In this document: in pieces, positions 9,109 to 17,681 of the stretch
Layout of the letters: every line of letters begins with the position of its first letter
Position numbering within the stretch: position 1 is the stretch's first letter
From: an uncultured Pseudomonadota bacterium
Lineage (GTDB): Bacteria; Myxococcota_A; UBA796; UBA2385
Direction of reading: 5' to 3'
Length of the DNA stretch: 39,753 bases
Assembly (NCBI GenBank): GCA_913044235.1
Contig: CAJWOS010000005.1
Span: 1-39,753, forward strand
The notes under the pieces: model-generated
Seen by the model: only the letters and a program-made list of their open reading frames with translations
The model's database searches: none
What the model was told of the DNA's origin: nothing
Position numbers and translations under genes: made by a program

Positions 9109-10065
9109 CTAAAGCGGCGTCTCGTCCTCAGGGGCCGCATCCAGCCGGGCGATCTGCCGATCAAAAAAACGGTACAAGATTCCCACGGCATCAGCGTCTT
9201 GGGAAACTGTCCCCACCATGCGTCGGGGAAGGTACTGCGGTCCTCCCGGCCAGGTGTGCCCACCTCCCTGCACTTTCACCAAAGTGACCTCGACTCCGCC
9301 CTCGCACGACTGGAGCGACTGCACAAAGATGCGCGTGCCATCGCTCGGGTCGCGGTCCTCCAGCGCTTGGGTGGCTGGGGAGCCCGTGCAGTGGTTGCGG
9401 TCTGCCCACCATCGAATGGTCGCCTCTGTGGAGAGCACCTGCCCGCGCGCCTGACCGAAGACTTCCACCGTACCGCCATCATAGGGAACCACGGGGTCGG
9501 CGGTTCCATTCATCACCAGCACCGAGACTGGCGAATCGAGGGTGTGGTCGGCCAAGGTGGTGGGCAGGTTCGAGATCATGGGGGCGATGGTGTGGAAGCG
9601 CTCAGGATGCTCCGCCGCCAGTCGGTAGGCCAGCTGCCCACCGTTCGACATGCCGACCACAAACACCCGCTCCGGATCGATGGTGCCGTCGGCTGCCAGA
9701 CGATTCACCAGTGCATCGAGAAAGCCCACATCATCCACCGCTTCCCGCGCTCCACCCCGCCGGGTGGTGACCGGCCGGCCGTCATTCCAGCCCTTGTTGT
9801 GCCCCTCGGGCGTGACCAGCACCCATCCACGCTCCTGCGCTTCCGCGCTCAGTCGATGGCCCATGACCCGGTCCAGACGCTCGCCCCGCCCCCCACGCCC
9901 ATGCAGAGCCAGCACCAACGGTGCGCCGGGGGCCGCACTCTCGGGCACGGTGACGTGGAAAGAGCGCTCCAGCCCAGCATGGGTGAGGGTCGCGACCACG
10001 GCAGGTGCCGGACGAACCTGCACCGAGAGCGCTGCACCAAGCGCGGCAATCCAGAGCATCTGCAC
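9109..10065 (-). CDS. PHB-depolymerase/feruloyl-esterase-like secreted hydrolase
   Basis: GTG 10065 is chosen for the GGAGG five bases upstream; ATG 10059 is the alternative. The N-terminus MLWIAALGAALSVQVRPAPA is a signal peptide. The mature protein is an alpha/beta hydrolase of the COG3509 (LpqC/esterase PHB depolymerase) type. It has LVLALHGRGGRGERLD near residue 50 (oxyanion region), nucleophile elbow VVGMSNGGQLAYRL (Ser near 140), Asp in VMNGTADPVVPYDGG (near 190) and His in GGGHTWPGG (near 270). The length of 318 residues is typical. Likely substrates are polyhydroxyalkanoate oligomers or feruloyl/acetyl esters on polysaccharide. It follows the DUF1592/DUF1552/lipoprotein genes after a 71-base gap and precedes the sulfatase-like gene by 71 bases. 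Confidence 0.88.
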   Translation of the reverse strand: MQMLWIAALGAALSVQVRPAPAVVATLTHAGLERSFHVTVPESAAPGAPLVLALHGRGGRGERLDRVMGHRLSAEAQERGWVLVTPEGHNKGWNDGRPVTTRRGGAREAVDDVGFLDALVNRLAADGTIDPERVFVVGMSNGGQLAYRLAAEHPERFHTIAPMISNLPTTLADHTLDSPVSVLVMNGTADPVVPYDGGTVEVFGQARGQVLSTEATIRWWADRNHCTGSPATQALEDRDPSDGTRIFVQSLQSCEGGVEVTLVKVQGGGHTWPGGPQYLPRRMVGTVSQDADAVGILYRFFDRQIARLDAAPEDETPL

Positions 10066-10136
10066 AAACACCTCCGCCGCGTCCTGACGTTCGAACTCGC
10101 GGCCCATTCACCCAGGGCCAAGCCCCCCGGTACCGC

Positions 10137-11015
10137 TCATTCCTCCGCGAAGAGGTAGACCGGCGTGGCGGTGTATTCAAACGTGATGGAGAGCTGCTGG
10201 CATTCGCCGCTTTCGTCGGGAGCCAGATCGGCCACCACGTAGAGCACGCTCGAGAGGAGGTCTTTCAGCTCCTGGGCCACACCCTCATTGGCCACCACGT
10301 TGATGATGGTGGCGATGTCGAGTCCACCGGCAAAGACCCCGGATGCCAGGCCGTCTTCATGCTGCTCCAGACGCACCGCACCATCGAGAATCTCGAACTC
10401 GATGGCGGCATCAAGGATCTGGATGGGAATGGTGGCGGTGATGGGACTGCCCACGGCCACACCGTCGACCACGGCGGTGTTCGTGACGATGGCATTGTCG
10501 AAGGAAGAGTCGCGGGCGAGGGTCTGTCCGGGCAGGAAGGCTTCATCGGTGCCCAACATCGGCACACCGCTGGCCCGGCCGAGGGACAGGTCGATGCAGT
10601 CGTCGGTCATGCCGTCATCGACGTGGTCCATCGACACGAGCAGCATCAGCTCGCCGGTTCGAATCGTGGCGTTGATGAGGGCTTCCGCCGCGATGAACTC
10701 CGTGTTTTCGAGGGCAGGAAGCACCTCGCCGAATGCGTTGTCGATGCCCGTGGTGCCATCGGGACTGGTGAAGTCGGCGCGCCCACAGCCATCGGCGCCG
10801 GTGCCATTGCTCGTGTGGCCATCGAGATCGAATCCATTCGAGACGCCATCGTTCACACCCGCGAAGTACAGCGAGTCGATGACCCAGTGCATCTGGGTGG
10901 CCGCAGCGCCACCACAGGCCGCGGCATCTTTGCCGGAGTCGAAGGCGTCGGAGTCTCCCGACGAGCACCCCACGGTCGTCGCCAGCACCAGCGCACGGAG
11001 AGCCCGTTCCATCAT
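10137..11015 (-). CDS. Lipoprotein of the DUF1592/DUF1552 cluster
   Basis: ATG 11015 overlaps the DUF1552 stop codon as ATGA, so translation is coupled. A second ATG at 11012 is better spaced from GGAGG and may be the true start. The N-terminus MMERALRALVLATTVGCSSGDSD is a lipoprotein signal with lipobox TVGC. The remaining 270 residues are acidic, Ala/Asp-rich and beta-prone, with four or five Cys and stretches such as GFDLDGHTSNGTGADGCG that resemble calcium-binding loops. I recognise no catalytic domain or named family. Its coupling to DUF1552 suggests an outer-membrane or periplasmic accessory for that system; this is inference from position only. Confidence 0.8.
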   Translation of the reverse strand: MMERALRALVLATTVGCSSGDSDAFDSGKDAAACGGAAATQMHWVIDSLYFAGVNDGVSNGFDLDGHTSNGTGADGCGRADFTSPDGTTGIDNAFGEVLPALENTEFIAAEALINATIRTGELMLLVSMDHVDDGMTDDCIDLSLGRASGVPMLGTDEAFLPGQTLARDSSFDNAIVTNTAVVDGVAVGSPITATIPIQILDAAIEFEILDGAVRLEQHEDGLASGVFAGGLDIATIINVVANEGVAQELKDLLSSVLYVVADLAPDESGECQQLSITFEYTATPVYLFAEE

Positions 11016-12382
11016 GCCTCCAGCCCGGAGAGGCCACCCGTGGCCGCGGCGGCGCCATCGCCAAAGCTGGAGACCGACATCCCCACCGCTTGCTGGAGTG
11101 AAATGAGCAGCTTCGTGACGTTGTCGCCCGACAGCGACCGATAGTGGTGGTCTTGCTTGAAGAAGCCACAGGCCGACCCCGCCAGCACCACCGGCATGTT
11201 CACAATGCTGTGCGTCTGCGCGAGGCTGACTTCGCTGGTGGCGAAGAGCACCATGTTGTCGAGCAGCGTGCCATCGCCCTCGGGAATGGCGTCGAGCAGC
11301 CCGATGGTGTCGGCGAGACACTCCATGAGTTGCAGTGTGATGTCGTGTACTTGGGGCTGCGACCCGCCCTCGTTGTGGGTGAGGTCGTGGTGGCCCGATG
11401 AGGCATTGGGAAAGAGCACATCGCTCACGGGGGTGGTGACAAAGTGCGCGGCCACACGGGTCTGGTCGCAGGCAAAAGCCATAGCAATCAGCTCGCTCAT
11501 CACCTGATTGCGCACCCGAACCTGTGCTCGACCGTCAAGGTCGCTGAAGTCCCCGGTGGGCTCGGAGGGTCGCTCACAGCTCTCGAGCTCGGGGGGATCT
11601 TCTTCGAGTCGAGCGAGGCGCGTCTCCAGCTCACGCACCCCAGTGAGGTGTTGCTCGAGCCGTGCCCGATCTTCTGCTCCCACGCGACTGTTGAGCGCCG
11701 AGATGTCGCCCATCACGGCGTCGAGAACGCTGCGCCGCAGTCCGAGGCGAGGGTCGACGGTGGCGTCTTCACCCGGCGCCACGAAGGTGTCGCCGAACAT
11801 TCGAGCATAGAAGGCGTAGGGGTCGGTTTCCGCGGGATTGCGGCTGTTGGGACCGTTCCAGCTCTCGCCGCTCGTGTCGGACGCAGCGGTCTGGATCGAG
11901 CGGTAGATCGTGTCGCCGCCAATGCCTTGGGCGATGACCTGGTCAATGGTGGGCCCACCGATGCCGAAGCTCACCCGTGGCACACCGGTCAAGATCCCCG
12001 CGAGACCACTGCCATGGGGAGAGGTGTTGTCCAGCTTGCAGTCGAGCCCCGTGGGAATCAGCAGCTTGGACTTGTGGGCGGCGAGCGGGGCGAGCTGCTC
12101 GGAGAGCGCCCAGGCGTCGCCATCCCCAGTCTCGTCGGGAACCCAACGGTCGGGGAGGTTGCCATTGCCCCAGAACCACAGGCCGAAGCGAACTGGAAGA
12201 ATCCCATCGCAGGCATATGCCGCGCCATTCCCATCAAACATCGCCTGAAGCGGAGGCAGACCGATGGCCACGGCTGCGCCACGCGCCACTCCCCGCAACA
12301 CAGACCGCCGTGAGAGAGCGCCCCGTGAGGGATTCCAGGTGCGAGCGGCAGGCAGCCAGAAGCGAGACTTTGGAGGCTTCAT
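11012..12382 (-). CDS. DUF1552 family protein, Tat-exported
   Basis: The start at ATG 12382 has GGAG five bases upstream and lies two bases after the stop of the DUF1592 gene. Residues 20-50 are a twin-arginine signal (SRRSVLRGVARGAAVAIGLP). The body matches DUF1552, a family of unknown chemistry found mainly in Planctomycetes, Verrucomicrobia and Myxococcota. Visible features are a WGNGNLPDRW box near residue 75, a region matching the 'GVDxxS' part (SDTSGESWNGPNSRNP), the His-rich SSGHHDLTHNEG box near 370 and VLFATSEVSLAQTHS near 405. Tat export implies folding, and possibly cofactor loading, before secretion. DUF1552 and DUF1592/1588 proteins are usually encoded side by side, as here, and probably act as a pair outside the cytoplasm. 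Confidence 0.92.
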   Translation of the reverse strand: MKPPKSRFWLPAARTWNPSRGALSRRSVLRGVARGAAVAIGLPPLQAMFDGNGAAYACDGILPVRFGLWFWGNGNLPDRWVPDETGDGDAWALSEQLAPLAAHKSKLLIPTGLDCKLDNTSPHGSGLAGILTGVPRVSFGIGGPTIDQVIAQGIGGDTIYRSIQTAASDTSGESWNGPNSRNPAETDPYAFYARMFGDTFVAPGEDATVDPRLGLRRSVLDAVMGDISALNSRVGAEDRARLEQHLTGVRELETRLARLEEDPPELESCERPSEPTGDFSDLDGRAQVRVRNQVMSELIAMAFACDQTRVAAHFVTTPVSDVLFPNASSGHHDLTHNEGGSQPQVHDITLQLMECLADTIGLLDAIPEGDGTLLDNMVLFATSEVSLAQTHSIVNMPVVLAGSACGFFKQDHHYRSLSGDNVTKLLISLQQAVGMSVSSFGDGAAAATGGLSGLEA

Positions 12383-12384
12383 GG

Positions 12385-14019
12385 TCACTCCACCGAGCCG
12401 AGGCCGCGGAAGGCCGGACTGAGGGCAACGTCGCGCAGGAGCCACAGCACGCGATGGTCGGCGTCAGAAAAGCCCTCGGCATGCCAGTCGATCAGAGCTT
12501 CGTCGAGCTCTTCGACCGATGCGCCGGTGGCGTACTGCAGGAGGGTCTCAGTGAGACAGGGAGTGAGCACGGGATGACCGGCCACCACTCCCCCGAGCTC
12601 CCAGGCGTCGACAAAGTCGGTGCCGTCGAGGTTGCCCGCCGGGTCGATCCACGCCCCATTTTCCGTGTCGCGCCACTGTCCGAGACCATCGAAGTTCTCG
12701 AATGCGAGCCCGATGGGATCGGTGATGCGATGACAGCCCGCGCAGGTGGGATCTTCAAGGTGAACGGCAATGCGTTCCCGCATCGTCAGGGCGTCTTCCG
12801 CCACTTCTGGAATCGAGGTGTTCACATTGGCCGGCGGCTCGGGGATGGTGGTGCATAGCAGCACCTCCCGCACGAAGATGCCCCGTCGGGTGACCGAGGT
12901 GCTCGCGGCATGGGCCTGCAGAGCGAGAAAGCTGGCGTGGCCGAGGAGGCCCCGGCGACCACTCTCAATGGGAAGCTCCAGCGCACCAAAGCCCTCGGGT
13001 GTGGGGGCGGGCACGTTGTAGAGAGCGGCCAGCGTGCGATCCACGAAGGTGCGACGGGTGGTGAAGAGCACCGGGTAGGGAGCATCATCATCGAAGATGT
13101 GTCGCTCGATGACCGAGAGGGTCTCGGTGCGGGCACTCGGCCCGAGCTCGTCGCTCATGTACGTAAAGACGTTGGGGTCCTTGGTGAGGCTGTCGAGCTC
13201 ATCGAGGTGCAGCATCTCCGAGAAGAGAGCCCCCACGCCTTCGCGGGTGCGGGGATCGGCGAGCATCCGGTCGATGACCGCCTTGAGTGTGGCTTCGTCG
13301 GTGAGGCGGCCGGCCTCTGCATCTTCCAGCAGGGCGCCATCCGGCGTGGAGTCCCACAGAAAGAACGACAGCCGACTCGCCATCTCCCAGTCGTCGTAGC
13401 CGCCGGCTGGCGCCTCCGGACCATCGCCAAGCTCCACCCGGTACAGAAAATGTGGACTCATCAGAAGAGCGGCGATGCCGTACTCGAGCCCCGAGTCGAA
13501 GTCGCTGAGGGTGTCGGCGGCAAGCAAGGCCAGGTCGGTCACCGTGGCGAGCTCCGCATCGGAGAGCGGTCGGCGCCAGAGTCGCTGCCCGAGGGCATCG
13601 AGGGCATCGGTGGCGCAGACTTCGTCGATGGTCTCGCCGCTGCAGTCCACCCAGCGAGACCGCATCGCTGCCGTGGTGAGTACCTGCTCCGCGATGTCGT
13701 ACGCCGCACCCTCGTACTTCTCCACGCCGTAGCTGCTGATCGTGGTGTTGGCGGCGCCCACCTGGAACAGGCCCTCGATGCGCTCGTCGGTCTCAAGGGT
13801 GGCCGGCAACAGCACGTCGGGACTGAAGACATCCGCGATGATGCGCCGATATTGCGGCGCGGTGAGGCGCTTGAGGCGGGGTGCGGGCACACCAACCTCC
13901 GGCGCAGCACCCCGGTCGCCATGCGGAAGGGGCTTCGACTCCGCATCCGGGTCGCACGCGAGTGCAGACACCATCGCCAAGGCGAGCGTCGCGCAGCGCG
14001 GGAAGCGAAAGGAGAGCAT
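12385..14019 (-). CDS. DUF1592/DUF1588/DUF1585/DUF1595 lipoprotein with c-type heme motif
   Basis: The start at ATG 14019 has GAGG five bases upstream. The N-terminus is a lipoprotein signal ending VSALAC. The domain order matches the planctomycete/myxobacterial PSD-type proteins: RLTAPQYRRIIADVF near residue 50 (DUF1587-like), RLWRRPLSDAELATV near 150 (DUF1595), a long DUF1592 region with ASRLSFFLWDSTPDG near 210, DUF1588 with RRGLLGHASFLALQA near 360, then CAGCH at 426-430 within DPTCAGCHRITDPIGLAFE. C-terminal DUF1585 begins near 470. The single CxxCH indicates one covalent c-type heme, so a redox role in the periplasm or at the surface is likely. It is the first gene of a run to 6203. Its upstream region holds a copy of the AAAATGAC element (14085-14092). 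Confidence 0.92.
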   Translation of the reverse strand: MLSFRFPRCATLALAMVSALACDPDAESKPLPHGDRGAAPEVGVPAPRLKRLTAPQYRRIIADVFSPDVLLPATLETDERIEGLFQVGAANTTISSYGVEKYEGAAYDIAEQVLTTAAMRSRWVDCSGETIDEVCATDALDALGQRLWRRPLSDAELATVTDLALLAADTLSDFDSGLEYGIAALLMSPHFLYRVELGDGPEAPAGGYDDWEMASRLSFFLWDSTPDGALLEDAEAGRLTDEATLKAVIDRMLADPRTREGVGALFSEMLHLDELDSLTKDPNVFTYMSDELGPSARTETLSVIERHIFDDDAPYPVLFTTRRTFVDRTLAALYNVPAPTPEGFGALELPIESGRRGLLGHASFLALQAHAASTSVTRRGIFVREVLLCTTIPEPPANVNTSIPEVAEDALTMRERIAVHLEDPTCAGCHRITDPIGLAFENFDGLGQWRDTENGAWIDPAGNLDGTDFVDAWELGGVVAGHPVLTPCLTETLLQYATGASVEELDEALIDWHAEGFSDADHRVLWLLRDVALSPAFRGLGSVE

Positions 14020-14084
14020 GCAGACCTCGACAAGCCCCAAGTGTAGCCCAACGCGATGCGAAATGGTGCGAAGTGGCATCCCCT

Positions 14085-14092
14085 GTCATTTT
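14085..14092 (-). repeat. AAAATGAC element upstream of the DUF1592 gene
   Basis: On the minus strand this reads AAAATGAC, 66-73 bases before the ATG of the DUF1592 gene. The surrounding ten bases, GTCATTTTCC on the plus strand (14085-14094), are identical to those at 19649-19658, where two more AAAATGAC copies occur nearby. This could be a shared regulator site; no matching family is known to me. Confidence 0.35.
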
Positions 14093-14217
14093 CCAAGCAG
14101 CCTTGCGGATGCAAGGCGCCGCGAACCCGGCTCTCATCGGTGGCACTCGGCACGGGGATGCAGCGGGGAGTATGGTCGAGGTGCAACACCCACGCACCCG
14201 GAGCTCGCTGCGTGTCG

Positions 14218-14964
14218 ATGCCCGTGTCCATCTTCGATACCGGCCTTCGAGGCCCTTGCAGCCGTCGTGCGGTGCTCGGAGCCGGTATCGCCACCGGGCT
14301 TGTCGGCCGCGCATCACTCGCCGCGCCGAGCGACCCCAGGTGGGTCCTGCCGCGCATCCTGCCCCACGAAGCCCGTCGACAAGACCTCACGCGCGCCTAC
14401 CTGGCCGCGCACTTGCCCAAAGACCACCCGCACGACCCCCAGGTGGTGCACATGACCCCTCGGGCCATCGTGCTCCACTGGACGGGCTCCTCAAGCAGCA
14501 ACGGCGTCTGGAACACCTTCGCCTCCGCCACCCTCAGCGGCCGTCCCGAGCTGCAGGGCGCTGGCGCACTCAATGTAGGGGTTCCGTTCCTCGTGGAACG
14601 CGACGGCATCTGTTGGAGGCTGCTGCCCGACACCCGCATCTGTCGGCATGTGATCGGTCTCAACCACTGCGCCATCGGGATTGAAAACACCGCTGATGGA
14701 CCCCTCGGCGGAGACTCCCGCGCGCCGCTCACCCGTGCGCAGGTCGACCGCAACAGCGTGCTCGTACGTTTGCTGGTGGAGCGGTACCCCACCATCCGCT
14801 GGCTCCTCGGGCACCACGAGTACCGCAAGATGGAAGCCACGCCACTCTTCGCTGAGCGCGATCCCACCTACCGCACCACCAAGATCGATCCCGGCGCAGC
14901 GTTCATGCGCGCCGTGCGCACCCAGGTCGCCGACCTGCACCTGCAGTCTCCAGCCCTCCTCTGA
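14218..14964 (+). CDS. Tat-exported N-acetylmuramoyl-L-alanine amidase (Amidase_2 fold)
   Basis: ATG 14218 is used; GTG 14212 in the same frame is better spaced from GGAG. The N-terminus carries SRRAVLGAGIATGLVG, a twin-arginine signal ending near ASLAAP. The rest is an Amidase_2/PGRP-type domain. The first zinc His lies in AIVLHWTG (His87), the strand pair is FLVERDGICWRLLPD and GLNHCAIGIEN, the second His is in LLGHHEY (His199) and the acidic ligand is in TTKIDPG (Asp224). These match the His/His/Asp zinc set of AmiD-like amidases, with a 12-residue insertion between the last two. The enzyme would cleave the amide linking muramic acid to the peptide stem in peptidoglycan. It is divergent from the DUF1592 cluster and followed 26 bases later by an oxidoreductase. 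Confidence 0.88.
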   Translation: MPVSIFDTGLRGPCSRRAVLGAGIATGLVGRASLAAPSDPRWVLPRILPHEARRQDLTRAYLAAHLPKDHPHDPQVVHMTPRAIVLHWTGSSSSNGVWNTFASATLSGRPELQGAGALNVGVPFLVERDGICWRLLPDTRICRHVIGLNHCAIGIENTADGPLGGDSRAPLTRAQVDRNSVLVRLLVERYPTIRWLLGHHEYRKMEATPLFAERDPTYRTTKIDPGAAFMRAVRTQVADLHLQSPALL

Positions 14965-14990
14965 CCCCCTCCTCCTCCCAGAGTGCCCCC

Positions 14991-16109
14991 ATGACGGCTT
15001 CCATCGGCCCCGCCGGACAACACGTGGTGGTCTCCGAATACGGCGAGACCCCCCTCGACGCGCTCGCGCACCACGTCCACCTCGAAGCACAGCCCGCCCC
15101 CGACCCCTCCACGCTCGCCGACACCGACGTGGTGCTTCGGGTGCGCACCTGTGCGGTGGGCTGGGTGGATCTGCTCATGATGAGCGGCCAGTACCAGCAC
15201 ATGGTGGCCCCGCCCTACACCCCGGGGCTCGAGTTTGGCGGCGAGGTGGCCTGGACCGGTGCAGCGGTGCGGCGGGTCTCGGTGGGAGACCGGGTGCTGG
15301 CCGACGGCTTTTCGGCCGGGCCCCGCTCCTCCGGCCCCCACCAGCGCTACGGCGGCTTCTCCACCTGGGTGGTGATTCCTGAGCACGCAGCAATTCCTGC
15401 GCCCCACAACCTGTCGCTCGACCAGTGCGTAAACCTGCTCGGCAACTATGAGACGGCCTACCATGTGCTCGTCGACCGGGGCGGTGTACAAGAGGGCGAC
15501 GTGGTGGTGATCCACGGCGCGAGCGGCTCCACCGGACTCGCCGGCGTGCAGCTGGCAAAGCTCCACGGCGCCACGGTCATCGCCACCGGCCGCAGCCCCG
15601 AAAAGCTTGCCCAGCTTCGCAAGCTGGGTGCCGACCACACCATTCAAACCGTCGACGACGACGGCAGTGTTCGGCGGTTTCGCACCGATGTGAAGGCCCT
15701 CACCGATGGCCGTGGCGCCGACATCGTCTGGGATGGCGTGGGCGGAGACATCTCGGTCGAGAGCCTGCGGTGCCTTCGCTTCGGCGGCAAGCTGTGCATT
15801 GTGGGCTGGGCCGCCACCCCGTTTGTGGCCCGCGGCAAGGGCAAGCGTGGTGCGCCTCGTGCCAACCAGCTGCCCACCAACATCATCCAGATGAAAGGGC
15901 TCGACATCCTCGGCTGCCCGGCTGTGATCGCCACAAAGCACGACGCCACACTCCGGCCCCGGCGCTTGCAGTGGATCTTCGATCAGGTGGAGGCCGGGCG
16001 CATCGTGCCCCATGTGGGTCCGGCCTTTCCGCTCTCGGACTGGGACGCCGCGCTCCGGCACAAGTGGCGCAGTGTGTTTGTGGGCGGCTGCGTGATCCAC
16101 CCCGACTGA
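14991..16109 (+). CDS. Zinc-binding-dehydrogenase-like NADPH:quinone reductase (MDR family)
   Basis: Starting at ATG 14991, the protein has 372 residues. The GroES-like half contains VRTCAVGWVDLLMMSG near residue 55 and YTPGLEFGGEVAWTG near 75. The nucleotide-binding half has DVVVIHGASGSTGLAGVQLAK near 170, the AxGxxGxxxxQ motif of zinc-free quinone/enoyl reductases, and DGRGADIVWDGVGGD near 240. No catalytic zinc ligands are visible. It is most like the QorA/crotonase-reductase branch; the physiological substrate is unknown. It shares strand and close spacing with the amidase upstream but has no obvious functional link to it. It is convergent with the Tim44-like gene across a perfect 16-bp palindrome. 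Confidence 0.9.
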   Translation: MTASIGPAGQHVVVSEYGETPLDALAHHVHLEAQPAPDPSTLADTDVVLRVRTCAVGWVDLLMMSGQYQHMVAPPYTPGLEFGGEVAWTGAAVRRVSVGDRVLADGFSAGPRSSGPHQRYGGFSTWVVIPEHAAIPAPHNLSLDQCVNLLGNYETAYHVLVDRGGVQEGDVVVIHGASGSTGLAGVQLAKLHGATVIATGRSPEKLAQLRKLGADHTIQTVDDDGSVRRFRTDVKALTDGRGADIVWDGVGGDISVESLRCLRFGGKLCIVGWAATPFVARGKGKRGAPRANQLPTNIIQMKGLDILGCPAVIATKHDATLRPRRLQWIFDQVEAGRIVPHVGPAFPLSDWDAALRHKWRSVFVGGCVIHPD

Positions 16110-16116
16110 GCTCCCG

Positions 16117-16132
16117 GAGCGGCCGGCCGCTC
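16117..16132. terminator. Perfect GC palindrome between convergent genes
   Basis: GAGCGGCCGGCCGCTC is its own reverse complement and fills most of the 21-base gap between the stops at 16109 and 16131, overlapping the latter. It could fold as a 6-bp stem with a 4-base loop on either strand. There is no T-tract, so intrinsic termination is uncertain. Confidence 0.4.
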
Positions 16133-17681
16133 AGCCCCGGTAGGCTTCGTCTTGCTCGATGCGCGAGAGCACCCAGTCAAAGTCACCGCCGGTGATCTTG
16201 CTCTCGCAGTAGCCACACACCCCAGCCATGCTCACCTGATCGAGCGGCGCACCACAGCTGGGGCACTGGTCGAGCGTGTGTGCGGTGACCCCCTGCGCAC
16301 TCCCGATCGTGCGCACGAAGGTCCAGTACTCGCTGAAGATTCGCGGCGTGGTGCGACTGCCCCCCACCACTGCACCGTCTACGCCCTGCTGGGTCCAGTC
16401 ACGCATGCTCGCAAACACCCGCACGGTGATGGCCTCAAACCATGCATCGCGCTGGACCTTCGCCACATCCACCCGAGTGACCTTGATGTCGCTCATGCGG
16501 TTGAACAGACCACCCCGCTCGTAGCGGGCCATCCAGAAGCGGTGCACCTGAAACAGCGCATCCGTCTGAAAGGCACGGGCATCCTCGAGGCGGCGTGCCG
16601 ACCAGCTCTCCTGCATCTTCACGAACACCAGGCGCACCCGCGACTCGAAGTCGGCCCACGAAAACTGCGGATGCCGGTTGATGAACCCGCGCTTTTCCAC
16701 GGCCAGATCCGGTGAAAACACCGTGGGGCGACGTGTGCCCGCCTCGATGCCGCCGCCCAGGTGCAGATCGATCGAAGGCAGCGGCCGCTCCATCGTGACC
16801 CGGATCGCCTCGACCTCCCACTGCGTCTCGCCACCCGTGCGCACACTGCCGCAGCTCGAGCAGGTGCCGTCGAGCGCAGGCTCCGACGGGTCGCCACACG
16901 ATGCGCAGCACAGCACCCGCATGCGGTCGGGCCCTGGCGAGGTCACGCCTTCCCGCCGACCAAGGGTCCAGATCTCCTGGCGGAGCCACTGTCGCGCTTC
17001 GCCGCTGGCGTCGGCCCCTACGAGGTTCACCTCGCACACCACATCGGCGCGCACTCGTTTTTTGTGGACCGACACATCGGCCAGTCGCGTGGAGCCGAAG
17101 ATCACGTCGTGCACCACCGCTGGGCTCGTGGCCGTCAGCCGGCCAAGTGCCGTCTCGGTCATCCAGGGGTTGAGCGACGCGGTCGTGCCCGTGGGCGCGA
17201 GCTGGCGTGCTGTGGTGTAGACCTGCTGGAAGAAGTCGATGAAGAGGGTCTCGGAGAAGCCCGCATCGACTGCGACCAGTCGCTCGCGGGGGGACCGGGC
17301 CGCAAGCCGGGCTGGACGCGCGCGGCCCGGGGTTCCATGGTCGACCACGGTGCGCACCTGTCCGAGCTTCTGCTTCTGGGTGTAGAGGTAGTAGCCCACC
17401 ACGATCACCAGGGTGGGGATGCCGATGACCGGATGCTTCAGGAGCAGCCACAGGAGGATTCCAGCGCCGTCGCCGCCACCACCGCCGCCACCGCCGCCAC
17501 CGCCACTGCTGCGCCCGCCGCCACCGCCATACGACTGGCCACCACCCACCCGGGCTTCCGCCACGCTCGCCACCAGCAAGAGCAAGACAAGGCCCGTGGT
17601 CCACCACCGGCGATGGCGATGAGCGAAGCCGGCCAGGCGTTGTGCACCGGCACGTGCCACTGAAATCCAGCCGCGGTTCAT
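16131..17681 (-). CDS. Tim44-like membrane protein with two zinc ribbons
   Basis: ATG 17681 overlaps the TPM gene stop as ATGA. Residues 27-43 form a signal/anchor helix, followed by a Gly-rich run (47-70) and a second helix near 73-97 (ILLWLLLKHPVIGIPTLVIVVG). Two NTF2/Tim44-like domains follow. The first starts at ETLFIDFFQQVYTTAR; the second, better one at FVKMQESWSARRLEDARAF, ends with the strands ITVRVFASMRDW and SEYWTFVRT. After each domain sits a zinc ribbon, CASCGDPSEPALDGTCSSCG and CPSCG...CGYC. Tim44-like bacterial proteins with TPM partners are common membrane pairs of unknown role, perhaps in envelope protein quality control. The poly-Gly tract is encoded by an imperfect GGC/GGT repeat (about 17471-17512). 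Confidence 0.85.
   Translation of the reverse strand: MNRGWISVARAGAQRLAGFAHRHRRWWTTGLVLLLLVASVAEARVGGGQSYGGGGGRSSGGGGGGGGGGGDGAGILLWLLLKHPVIGIPTLVIVVGYYLYTQKQKLGQVRTVVDHGTPGRARPARLAARSPRERLVAVDAGFSETLFIDFFQQVYTTARQLAPTGTTASLNPWMTETALGRLTATSPAVVHDVIFGSTRLADVSVHKKRVRADVVCEVNLVGADASGEARQWLRQEIWTLGRREGVTSPGPDRMRVLCCASCGDPSEPALDGTCSSCGSVRTGGETQWEVEAIRVTMERPLPSIDLHLGGGIEAGTRRPTVFSPDLAVEKRGFINRHPQFSWADFESRVRLVFVKMQESWSARRLEDARAFQTDALFQVHRFWMARYERGGLFNRMSDIKVTRVDVAKVQRDAWFEAITVRVFASMRDWTQQGVDGAVVGGSRTTPRIFSEYWTFVRTIGSAQGVTAHTLDQCPSCGAPLDQVSMAGVCGYCESKITGGDFDWVLSRIEQDEAYRG

Noticed and set aside
17471..17512. Imperfect GCC/ACC triplet tract
   Set aside because: It encodes the poly-Gly linker of the Tim44-like protein and is explained by coding; not treated as a separate repeat element.
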